This document shows, piece after piece, positions 1 to 5,674 of a stretch of DNA of 5,930 nt. The notes under the pieces were generated by a model. That model did no database searches. It had not been told where the DNA came from and saw only the letters and a list, made by a program, of their open reading frames with translations. Positions within the stretch are counted from its first letter, which is position 1. Every line of letters begins with the position of its first letter. Made by a program: the position numbers and the translations under genes. Source of the DNA: Sedimenticola sp. (lineage in GTDB: Bacteria; Pseudomonadota; Gammaproteobacteria; Chromatiales; Chromatiaceae); the NCBI GenBank assembly GCA_027023915.1, contig JALVUB010000211.1:1-5930 (forward strand). Reading direction: 5' to 3'.

Positions 1-194
1 ATCATAGGAGCTATTCTTTCGCCGGTCAAGGAAGAAATCAAAAAAATGCTTTCAACTCAAAGGCTTACCGACACATTTCAAATCAAATCAAACCGCCACC
101 AAAACATGGCGGTACATAACAAACTTAAAGTACTTTGTGAAGATTAGCGCGAAAAATGCGCGAGAACTCGATCACGAAAGGAGAGAGTGGGGGA
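1..194. other. AT-richer non-coding DNA downstream of rnpB
   Basis: This stretch is clearly lower in G+C than the rest and, apart from the probable rnpB terminator, holds no gene I can support. A plus-strand frame is open from base 1 to a TAG at 145-147 (48 codons), but it resembles no family I know and runs through the terminator hairpin. A short GCGC / GCGC hairpin with a T-rich loop on the minus strand (147-161) is too weak to call a terminator. A gene further downstream of rnpB probably lies outside the window. Confidence 0.5.
78..113 (-). terminator. Probable intrinsic terminator of rnpB
   Basis: Read on the minus strand, a 7-bp perfect stem (ACCGCCA / TGGCGGT, at 107-113 and 92-98) closes an 8-nt loop. 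It is followed at once by a T-rich tract (TTTGATTTGATTTG). On the plus strand the hairpin is followed by ACATAAC, so the signal is directional and fits the end of the minus-strand rnpB transcript. It lies about 80 nt beyond the mature RNase P RNA 3' end, so the precursor would carry a long trailer for removal by exonucleases. The T-tract is interrupted by G and A, which lowers confidence. Confidence 0.5.
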
Positions 195-593
195 AAGTGG
201 AGATGGCCTGTAAGCCGGGTTCTGTAACGGCGCTGGGGCGCCGCCGATAGCCATTCAGCTGGGGCGCCCGTCACCGGACGCCTCGAGCGACCTACCCGGA
301 AGCACCCGCGGGCCACGGGTCGCGCCTTGCGGCGCGCGCTTCCCTATTTGGTCTTGCTCCGGCTGGGGTTTACCCTGCCACTGCCGTTACCGGCAGCGCG
401 GTGCGCTCTTACCGCACCTTTTCACCCTTGCCGCCCGGATCAGAAACCTGTCCGGGGTAGGCGGTCTGTTTTCTGTGGCACTTTCCGTGGGCTCGCGCCC
501 CCCAGGCGTTACCTGGCAGCCTGCCCTGTGGAGCCCGGACTTTCCTCCATCGTCAGAAATCCTGAACGACAGCGGCTATCCGGCCATCTCCAT
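195..593 (-). ncRNA. rnpB: RNase P RNA, bacterial type A (catalytic RNA of ribonuclease P)
   Basis: This is the catalytic RNA of RNase P, which with the RnpA protein removes the 5' leader from pre-tRNAs. The conserved family blocks appear in order on the minus strand: GAGGAAAGTCCGGGC (near 549-533), CCAGGTAACGCCTGG, CAGACCGCC (P4), AAGGGTGAAAAGGTGCGGTA, the P15 loop GGGTAAACCCC that binds the tRNA 3' CCA, GCAAGACCAAATAGGG, and near the 3' end ACAGAACCCGGCTTA. The termini pair perfectly as P1 (582-591 with 199-208, plus one further T-A pair). Other visible helices are 381-396 with a GUAA tetraloop, 400-418 (P12-like), 263-282 with a GUGA tetraloop (P18-like) and 228-243 (P19-like). GNRA loops of this kind dock in P8 in type A RNAs. 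The length of about 395-399 nt is slightly above the 377 nt of E. coli. Ends were set from P1 and are good to a few bases. Open reading frames across this region are not genes. Confidence 0.97.
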
Positions 594-599
594 GGTTAC

Positions 600-629
600 A
601 CAATAGAATAAGGTGGTGGCGCGATGCAA
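600..629 (-). promoter_or_regulatory. Predicted sigma-70 promoter of rnpB
   Basis: On the minus strand a -35-like TTGCAT (624-629) is followed after 18 bp by a -10-like TATTGT (600-605). The 5' end of the RNase P RNA helix P1 then begins 7-9 nt further on (593-591), where +1 would be expected. The two hexamers are imperfect and the spacer is one base longer than ideal, but their position relative to the RNA start is right. An alternative -10 (TATTCT) overlaps slightly upstream and would leave only about 13 bp to the -35. Confidence 0.6.
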
Positions 630-828
630 GAGCAGCAAGGCAATCGCGTTTACCTTCACCTCTTCTGAAACGGCAACCCGTTCAGGCAACGGTCATGTAC
701 TGAAGGAACCTCTGATTTAATCCATGAACCCGCATCTTGTCCCCCTCTGGTTCGTCCAGGATTAAACTCAGAGGTTCCTGAACGCCGGCTTCGCTGAAAC
801 AGCGGAAAGTCACTCCACTATCCTGGAA
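606..828. other. Non-coding spacer between the operon and rnpB
   Basis: This spacer of about 220 bp holds no supportable gene. Apart from the palindromic element and the upstream part of the rnpB promoter it contains two small hairpins. One is at 666-684 (TGAAACGG / CCGTTCA, loop CAAC, one bulged A). The other is at 792-804 (CGCTG / CAGCG, loop of three). Neither is followed by a T-run on either strand, so neither is a clear terminator. No intrinsic terminator for the upstream operon can be pointed to apart from a possible effect of the palindrome, so operon transcription may end Rho-dependently or run on into rnpB. Confidence 0.6.
705..778. mobile_element. Short palindromic MITE-like element with 4-bp flanking repeat
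   Basis: The left arm GGAACCTCTGATTTAATCC (705-723) matches the reverse complement of the right arm GGATTAAACTCAGAGGTTCC (759-778), except for one extra base in the right arm. The arms continue inward as GAACC (726-730) against GGTTC (749-753). The tetranucleotide TGAA stands directly outside both ends (701-704 and 779-782), as a target-site duplication would. It has no coding capacity. Arms, size and flanks fit a miniature inverted-repeat element mobilised in trans by an insertion sequence; some IS5-type elements make 4-bp duplications, but I cannot name the parent. As RNA it would form a long hairpin about 50 nt after the DUF4340 stop codon, so it may also stabilise or end the operon mRNA. 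It lacks a T-tract and is not a standard intrinsic terminator. The palindrome is certain; mobility is inferred. Confidence 0.6.
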
Positions 829-1788
829 TCACTTTTTCTCTTTTTTATTTGGCTCTGCTTTGTTTTCTTCCTTGAACAAGCCTGACGGTTTGGTCGCATC
901 GAGAAGAGGGTTGGCATTCCAGCCCTCAAGTTTGAAGTACCATGGATGAGCCGAACTTTTCAGTACTCGGTAGTCGGCCTTGTCGGGACGACTGATCCTC
1001 CAGGTGACCTTATGGCCCTTTGATTCCAGCACCAAGGTGCGTTCAGGTTTGTCGAGGCGCCAAGCCTTGTCAACTTCAGTGCCCAGCACTTCATCCACCC
1101 GAGCCACCGACAGGGCATCGAGCAGCCGTTTCACACCGTCTTGATCGAGCGCCTGTCCCTTTGGCGGATTTTCCGCCTTCCACACCGCTTTGTCGCCCTG
1201 CCCTTTCTTGATCAGGCGAAGCCCGTCAATGGTGATGGCGATAAGGTTACTCGTCTCCTTTTTCAGCAGCTTCTGGTCGAGCCACTGGGACGCCTTGGCG
1301 GGAAAGTCCCACTCGGCCACCTTGGCCAGATAGACTTCCCTCTCATCCGCCCGCCGCAGGTAGCTCTTGCCCACCCCGGCGGAGCGGCCAAGGTAGAGAT
1401 CGAGCAGCTTGCGGCCACCCTGTTTCACCACCAGATGGCGACCATGTTTCTTATCTGCCACTTGGAACCGTTCCGCCGCGTCCCCGCTGGTGGCCACCGG
1501 TTCATTCAGACGAGCCTTGGCCAAGGCATCCAGCGCCGACCTGACCTTGCCCTGGTCGGCGGGCACGCCGAAATAGTCGGGCAGCCGCCAACCGTCCTTG
1601 GCCTTGCTCAGGGTCACCTGATGGCCGTCACCGTCGTCGATCTCCAGACGGTCGGCCCGATCGAGATTGTCAGCCAGGGGACGCTGGACATGACGGGGCG
1701 CCAGCGGGTTGCCACGCTGGGCAAGACCAAGGGATAGCAGCAGTTGCGCCACCAGCAGTACACCGAGCATCAACAGCTTGCGGTTCAT
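829..1788 (-). CDS. DUF4340 domain-containing protein, membrane-anchored partner of a Gld-type ABC transporter
   Basis: This 319-residue protein matches the DUF4340 family, which is regularly encoded next to GldG-type ABC auxiliary proteins; its biochemical role is unknown. Residues 1-4 are basic (MNRK) and residues 5-23 form one hydrophobic helix, predicted as an uncleaved signal anchor or signal peptide, so the rest should face the periplasm. Family-like features follow: a GNPLAP stretch after the helix, a strand ending DGWRLP (about 66-71), VPADQGKV, then ERFQVA, LYLGRSAGVGKSYLRR and WLDQKLL. A similar layout recurs in the second half with DGVKRLLDALSVARVDEVLG, suggesting two related lobes. 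The C-terminus is lysine-rich (NKAEPNKKEKK). The ATG lies 1 nt after the stop of the fused permease gene, with AGGAGG six bases upstream (1795-1800) inside that gene's last codons, so translation is probably coupled. It is the last gene of the operon. The family call is firm; the location is predicted and the function unknown. Confidence 0.9.
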   Translation of the reverse strand: MNRKLLMLGVLLVAQLLLSLGLAQRGNPLAPRHVQRPLADNLDRADRLEIDDGDGHQVTLSKAKDGWRLPDYFGVPADQGKVRSALDALAKARLNEPVATSGDAAERFQVADKKHGRHLVVKQGGRKLLDLYLGRSAGVGKSYLRRADEREVYLAKVAEWDFPAKASQWLDQKLLKKETSNLIAITIDGLRLIKKGQGDKAVWKAENPPKGQALDQDGVKRLLDALSVARVDEVLGTEVDKAWRLDKPERTLVLESKGHKVTWRISRPDKADYRVLKSSAHPWYFKLEGWNANPLLDATKPSGLFKEENKAEPNKKEKK

Positions 1789-1789
1789 C

Positions 1790-4663
1790 TCACACCTCCT
1801 GCAGGAGCCTGCGATAACCTTCCAAACGCACGGCCTTGCGCCGCCGATGCACCAGCCACACCACGATCAGGCCGGCCAGGATGACACCGTAATCGAGATA
1901 TTCGAGCCCACGCTGCCGGGCGGCACTCATGGGTGTAAGGGTGCGCGCGAAGCGGCTGCGGTTGCGTCCGCGGAGGGCCAGCAAGGCCTGATCTTCCAGT
2001 GACCAGTCCACCAGGTTCTGGGCAAATTGGGCCGGCTTGCCGTATTCGGTGCCCAGTGCGCTTTCGAACAATGCCTCGGCCTGGTCGCTGAAAAGAAGGC
2101 CCGAGCCCACCACAATGAGGCGGGCGCCGTCGGGCGAGCGCTCGATAACACTTTCGGCATGGGAAGCGGGCTTTTCCTTGTCATCCTTTTTCTTCGACTT
2201 TTTTTCGGTCAGCAGCGGAGACCGGCGTCCCTTGAAGGCCGAGTCGAAACGCCCTTCCACCATCACCGCAATGGTTCGCGCACCCCGCTTTTCAGCCGGC
2301 TCGAAACCAAGGTCACCATGGCGGCGAAAGTCTGGAACGATGTTGCTGCCGCCGGAAAGCCAGCTTTGCGACGACGAGCGCAGCAGCCACGTCACCTTGC
2401 GTCCGGCGTTCTTTTTGCCGTCCACCTCGATGGGTGAGGCAAAGGGCACATAAAGCTGATCCAGACTGGCGGTAACGGGCGAATCGGCGTTGAGCCCCTC
2501 CTCCCGCACATCGAGAATGTAGGGGTATTTCACCAGCCGAACCTCGCGCACCAGGAAGCCCGCCACCGAACGTTCCACTGGAATGGGCAGGGCGCCGGCG
2601 CGGGGATCGAGCACCAGCTTCCGCCCCAGCTTCAGCCCCTGACTTTCGAGCCATTTTTCCAGCCCGCTTTTCACCGGCATGGCGGAAAGGGAAGGCTCCA
2701 CGGTTACCTTTTGGGCGCTCATGGCCACCAACACGGTGCCACCGCGCATGAGGAACTGATCGATGGCGAACTGCTGTTTCTCGTTCAGCTTTTCAGGCGC
2801 CAGCACCATCAGCATGTCGGCGTCCGCCGGCACCCGGCCCGACTTGAGATCGGTCTCCACCCAGCGCACCGAGTCTGCCAGTTGTTGCTTGAGCACCTGG
2901 TACTGACGCCCCCGGTTGCCGACACCGAAGGGGTTGGGATGGCCGCCGCCCGGCGCGAACACCGCCAGGGTCTTGAGAAAACCAGGCGAGAAGCGGCGCA
3001 CCCCGGCCAGCAGCGCCTTGCGGAAGCCCGCCTCGTCGAGTTTCTCCGGCAGGGGCACCGGCATGTGCTGACGGCCATCGTCCAGCACCAGGTAGAACCA
3101 GAAGGGCGTGGGATGGAGCAGATCCAGAATCATGGGCTGAAAGCCCTCTTTCTGCTGCAACCGCTTGGCCAGGACGGCGTCGGCGTCGGGATCTTCGACC
3201 TTCACTTTCAACCGCCCCTGTGCCTCTTTGGTGAGCTTGTCCAGCGCCGATTGCAGCGCCTGGCGCGCCTGCTTCATCACCCCCGGCAGTTTCTTGTCCG
3301 CGGTCAGATAGGCGTGCAGGATCACCGGGCGGGTCAGATTCTGGAAGGGACTGCCACCCCCCTGGTACTGGTTCACCACCTTGCGGATGGCGGCGGTGAT
3401 GGCGTACTCGGGATTGCGCAGCGCCACCGCCAAATCGGTCTCGCTGCGCATCTTGATATCCACCAGGTCTTCATAGCCCAGCACCTTGTACTGGTCGCCA
3501 TAGCGCACCAGCACATGAAAATAGCTGTTCACCACCGACGCCTGGTACTTGCTTGCGGTGCGGAAGGGCACCGGACGGATGCCGTAGCGTGATCCCGCCT
3601 CCGCCTCGGCTGTTGGGTCTTCATGAGGATCGACAAACTCCACCCGCACCCGGTCGCCGCCAGCCACCGCGTATTCTTTCAAGAGATCGCGCAACTGCGG
3701 CACCAGAGGCGCCAGCAAAGGATGGGTGGCGGCGCTGAAATAGCCGCGAATGAGCAGCGGCTCGCGCAACCGCGCCAACTGGCCTCGGGTGGCGTCGGAC
3801 AAGGTGTAGAGCCTGCCGGCGGTGAGATCCAGCCGCAGGCCGCCGAGTTGCCCCAGCCAGAGGTTGGCTGCCAAAAGGTTGAGCGCCGCCAGCAGGGTCA
3901 GTGCCACGGCGGCACGGTGGCCGGGCCTGCCAGAGTTGCCAGCCCAGCGTAACCACGCCAACTCCAACCGGTTGAGTAGAAGGAAAAGACCGGCAATGGA
4001 GAGATAGTAATAAAGATCGCGCAGATCCAGCACACCCCGGATAATCTGCTCGAAGCGGCTCCCCAAGCCGATGGCTCGCAGCAGCTCGCCACCACGATAG
4101 CCCACCAGGGAAGTCAGTACTGGCGATCCCACCAGATAGAAGGTGCCGGCCACCACCACCGTGAGTATCAGAGCCACGATCTGGTTCTCGGCACGGCTGG
4201 ACGCCCACAGCCCGATGGCAAGGTAGGCGGCCGCCAGCAGCAGCGCGGCCAGGTAACCGCCCACCACCGGCCCCCAGTCCAGGGGCCCCATGAAGGCCAC
4301 CGTCACAGGCAGCGGCAGGGTGAGCAAGAGCGCCAGAACCACCAGCAGCCAACCGGCGAGGAACTTGCCCAGGATCAGGCTCCAGGGCGACACCGGCGCG
4401 GTGAGCAGCGATTCCAGGGTGCCGGCGCGCCGCTCCTCGGCCCAGGCGCGCATGGTGAGGGCCGCCACCAGGAAGATCAGCAGCAGCGGCATCCACTGGA
4501 ACAGAGGGCGCACGTCGGCAATGTTGCGCGCGAAGAAGGCCTCGGCCCAATAGAAAACGAACAGGGTTACGGCCAGAAAGACGGCGAGGAAAAGATAAGC
4601 CACTGGCGACCCGAAGAAGGCGCCCAACTCGCGCCGGGCAATCTGACGGATGTCATGCCACAT
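1790..4663 (-). CDS. Fused ABC-2 type permease (GldF-like) and GldG-like auxiliary protein
   Basis: This 957-residue fusion should be the membrane part of an ABC system. Residues 1-235 are an ABC-2 permease with about six hydrophobic segments (near 20-39, 54-70, 99-123, 133-153, 161-183, 217-231) and the usual motif after the second (AEERRAGTLESLLTAPVS, 75-92), which probably contacts the ATPase. A seventh helix (252-271) leads into the GldG part, marked by LRLDLTAGRLYTLSDAT (276-292), VEFVDP (341-346), a GldG-type Rossmann-like stretch ending FLMRGGTVLV (637-646), NLVDWSLEDQ (883-892) and a last helix (about 924-939) before a basic tail. The large middle part should lie outside the cytoplasm. 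Residues about 300-430 and 445-560 resemble each other. A lysine-rich patch lies at 820-832. The open frame extends upstream to 4822, but MWHDIRQIARREL at 4663 is chosen. It has GGAGG six bases upstream and starts where permease homology begins, whereas the extra 53 residues are arginine-rich out-of-frame ATPase sequence. It overlaps the ATPase gene by 11 bp. Substrate unknown. Confidence 0.9.
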   Translation of the reverse strand: MWHDIRQIARRELGAFFGSPVAYLFLAVFLAVTLFVFYWAEAFFARNIADVRPLFQWMPLLLIFLVAALTMRAWAEERRAGTLESLLTAPVSPWSLILGKFLAGWLLVVLALLLTLPLPVTVAFMGPLDWGPVVGGYLAALLLAAAYLAIGLWASSRAENQIVALILTVVVAGTFYLVGSPVLTSLVGYRGGELLRAIGLGSRFEQIIRGVLDLRDLYYYLSIAGLFLLLNRLELAWLRWAGNSGRPGHRAAVALTLLAALNLLAANLWLGQLGGLRLDLTAGRLYTLSDATRGQLARLREPLLIRGYFSAATHPLLAPLVPQLRDLLKEYAVAGGDRVRVEFVDPHEDPTAEAEAGSRYGIRPVPFRTASKYQASVVNSYFHVLVRYGDQYKVLGYEDLVDIKMRSETDLAVALRNPEYAITAAIRKVVNQYQGGGSPFQNLTRPVILHAYLTADKKLPGVMKQARQALQSALDKLTKEAQGRLKVKVEDPDADAVLAKRLQQKEGFQPMILDLLHPTPFWFYLVLDDGRQHMPVPLPEKLDEAGFRKALLAGVRRFSPGFLKTLAVFAPGGGHPNPFGVGNRGRQYQVLKQQLADSVRWVETDLKSGRVPADADMLMVLAPEKLNEKQQFAIDQFLMRGGTVLVAMSAQKVTVEPSLSAMPVKSGLEKWLESQGLKLGRKLVLDPRAGALPIPVERSVAGFLVREVRLVKYPYILDVREEGLNADSPVTASLDQLYVPFASPIEVDGKKNAGRKVTWLLRSSSQSWLSGGSNIVPDFRRHGDLGFEPAEKRGARTIAVMVEGRFDSAFKGRRSPLLTEKKSKKKDDKEKPASHAESVIERSPDGARLIVVGSGLLFSDQAEALFESALGTEYGKPAQFAQNLVDWSLEDQALLALRGRNRSRFARTLTPMSAARQRGLEYLDYGVILAGLIVVWLVHRRRKAVRLEGYRRLLQEV
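1795..1800 (-). promoter_or_regulatory. Shine-Dalgarno of the DUF4340 gene, embedded in the upstream CDS
   Basis: A perfect AGGAGG sits six bases before the ATG at 1788 and overlaps the last sense codons (CAG GAG GTG) of the fused permease gene, whose TGA lies between it and the start codon. This arrangement fixes the start and implies that ribosomes finishing the upstream gene re-initiate here. Confidence 0.85.
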
Positions 4664-5585
4664 GGCGCACCTCCCCCCCGCTCTGAACCTCGGCAAACAG
4701 GGCTTCCAGGTCTTGTTTCTCCGGGCAGAGGCCGTGCAGGGCGAAACCCGCCTCCTGCACCGCTCGAGCCACCTCCGGAGCCTGCTCCATGCCAGCTTCC
4801 AGATGGTAACGGAAGCGACCACCTTCCTCTGTCAACAGCTTGATATCCAAAACGCCGGCGAGCTTTTCCACTACGGGCCTGACCACCTCCAAGGGCCGGT
4901 CCACCACCAGCTCCAGGCCGGAGGCCCGCTGTAGCTCGTCCAGCCTGCCGTCCACCACCTTGCGCCCACCACGCATGATAATGACCCGTTCGCACACCGC
5001 CTGCACCTCTTGCAGAATGTGGGTGGAAACGATCACGGTGGCCTCCTTGGCCAGGTCGCGGATCAGGCGCCGCATGTGAAGGATCTGGGTGGGATCAAGC
5101 CCGTTGGTGGGCTCGTCGAGAATCAGAATGCGCGGGCGGTGCAAAATCGCCTGGGCAACCCCCACCCGCTGGCGGTAACCGCGCGAAAGGGTGTGGATGG
5201 GCGCCAACGCCTTGGGCGCCAATTCGGTAAGGCGGATGGCGCGCGCCAGGGCCGCCTCGCGCCTGGACTCCGGCACGCCGTGCAGGCCAGCCTGAAAATC
5301 GAGGTACTCCAGCACCGTCATCTCGGGATAGAGAGGACAATTCTCCGGCAGGTAGCCGATGCGTGACTGCGCATGGGAGGGATCTTCGCTCACCGGAACC
5401 CCCTCCACCCGGATGGTGCCAGAGGTGGGCTCAAGGTAGCCGGTAATCATCTTCATGAGTGTGGTCTTGCCCGCGCCGTTATGCCCCAGCAGGCCGACGA
5501 TCTCACCAGCTTGGATGCGGAAACTCACATCCGCCACCGCCGTGAAATCGCCGAAGCGGCGCGTCACGCCTGCAACTTCGATCAT
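4653..5585 (-). CDS. ABC transporter ATP-binding protein, GldA/CcmA type
   Basis: This 310-residue cytoplasmic ATPase should drive the fused permease encoded next. The nucleotide-binding domain is complete: Walker A GHNGAGKTT (34-42), a Q-loop region GYLPENCPLYPE (77-88), signature LSRGYRQR (133-140), Walker B LILDEP (154-159) with catalytic Glu158, D-loop GLDP (162-165) and switch His189 in VSTHIL. The Q-loop position carries Glu81 (LPE) instead of Gln, and the signature reads LSRGY instead of LSGGQ; both occur in the GldA/CcmA group of ABC-2 exporters. Residues about 216-310 form a C-terminal accessory domain of the DUF4162-like kind, ending in an alpha/beta stretch with DLEALFAEV. The ATG at 5585 starts exactly at the family N-terminus (IEVAGVTRRFG), with AGGGAG nine bases upstream. 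Its last codons overlap the permease gene by 11 bp. ATPase identity is very sure. Export rather than import, and the GldA-like subgroup, rest on the motifs and neighbours; the substrate is unknown. Confidence 0.96.
   Translation of the reverse strand: MIEVAGVTRRFGDFTAVADVSFRIQAGEIVGLLGHNGAGKTTLMKMITGYLEPTSGTIRVEGVPVSEDPSHAQSRIGYLPENCPLYPEMTVLEYLDFQAGLHGVPESRREAALARAIRLTELAPKALAPIHTLSRGYRQRVGVAQAILHRPRILILDEPTNGLDPTQILHMRRLIRDLAKEATVIVSTHILQEVQAVCERVIIMRGGRKVVDGRLDELQRASGLELVVDRPLEVVRPVVEKLAGVLDIKLLTEEGGRFRYHLEAGMEQAPEVARAVQEAGFALHGLCPEKQDLEALFAEVQSGGEVRHVA
4670..4674 (-). promoter_or_regulatory. Shine-Dalgarno that sets the start of the permease/GldG fusion
   Basis: GGAGG, within a longer G-run, lies six bases before the ATG at 4663 and inside the 3' end of the ATPase gene. 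No comparable site supports the upstream ATG at 4822, so this site decides the start and shortens the longest possible reading by 53 residues. Confidence 0.8.
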
Positions 5586-5674
5586 GGCCGTGGACTCCCT
5601 GTTGTTGTTGTTTGAAGGAAAGGAAACCGGCGGGTTGGATCAAAACAACGGAAAAAAGTTCCACCTGGGTCCGG
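5586..5674 (-). promoter_or_regulatory. Leader region of the ABC operon with CAA-repeat tract
   Basis: These 89 nt separate the partial upstream gene from the ATPase gene. On the minus strand they contain AACTTTTTTCC soon after the upstream stop, then a pyrimidine-rich stretch, then AAACAACAACAAC (5613-5601), and directly after it AGGGAG (5600-5595), the likely ribosome binding site. I find no convincing -35/-10 pair. The T6 run is not preceded by a stable hairpin, so it is not a clear terminator. The CAA tract should leave the ribosome binding site unstructured. Whether the operon starts here or reads through from the upstream gene cannot be decided. Confidence 0.4.

Noticed and set aside
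1..147. Possible end of a plus-strand gene (48 open codons ending at TAG 145-147), with an internal ATG at 46
   Set aside because: It resembles no known family, is short enough to be open by chance in AT-richer DNA, overlaps the rnpB terminator hairpin, and AGGAAG stands too far before the ATG at 46.
187..206. GTGGG-like direct repeats on the plus strand that recall MraZ operator boxes (mraZ often follows rnpB)
   Set aside because: They point away from the expected direction, only the first box is intact, and they coincide with the 3' end and P1 strand of the RNase P RNA.
125..611. Open reading frames on both strands over the rnpB region (125-316 minus, 327-611 plus)
   Set aside because: They run through a clear RNase P RNA with intact conserved blocks and helices; the translations are low-complexity and lack a ribosome binding site.
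701..782. Palindrome read as a CRISPR repeat or an integrase attachment site
   Set aside because: There is a single copy with no spacer array, and no tRNA gene or integrase nearby; the inverted arms plus a short direct repeat fit a MITE-like element better.
792..804. CGCTG/CAGCG hairpin after the DUF4340 gene as an intrinsic terminator
   Set aside because: The stem is only 5 bp and is not followed by a T-run on the minus strand.
2711..3592. Long plus-strand open frame of 293 codons, histidine- and glutamine-rich
   Set aside because: It lies antisense to the permease/GldG fusion; its composition and length are typical of an antisense frame of a GC-rich gene, and it shows no recognisable domain.
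3621..4550. Minus-strand open frame of 309 codons within the permease region
   Set aside because: It is the shifted frame of the permease/GldG gene, rich in Gly, Ala and Arg, without family motifs; the frame with transmembrane helices and GldG motifs is the real one.
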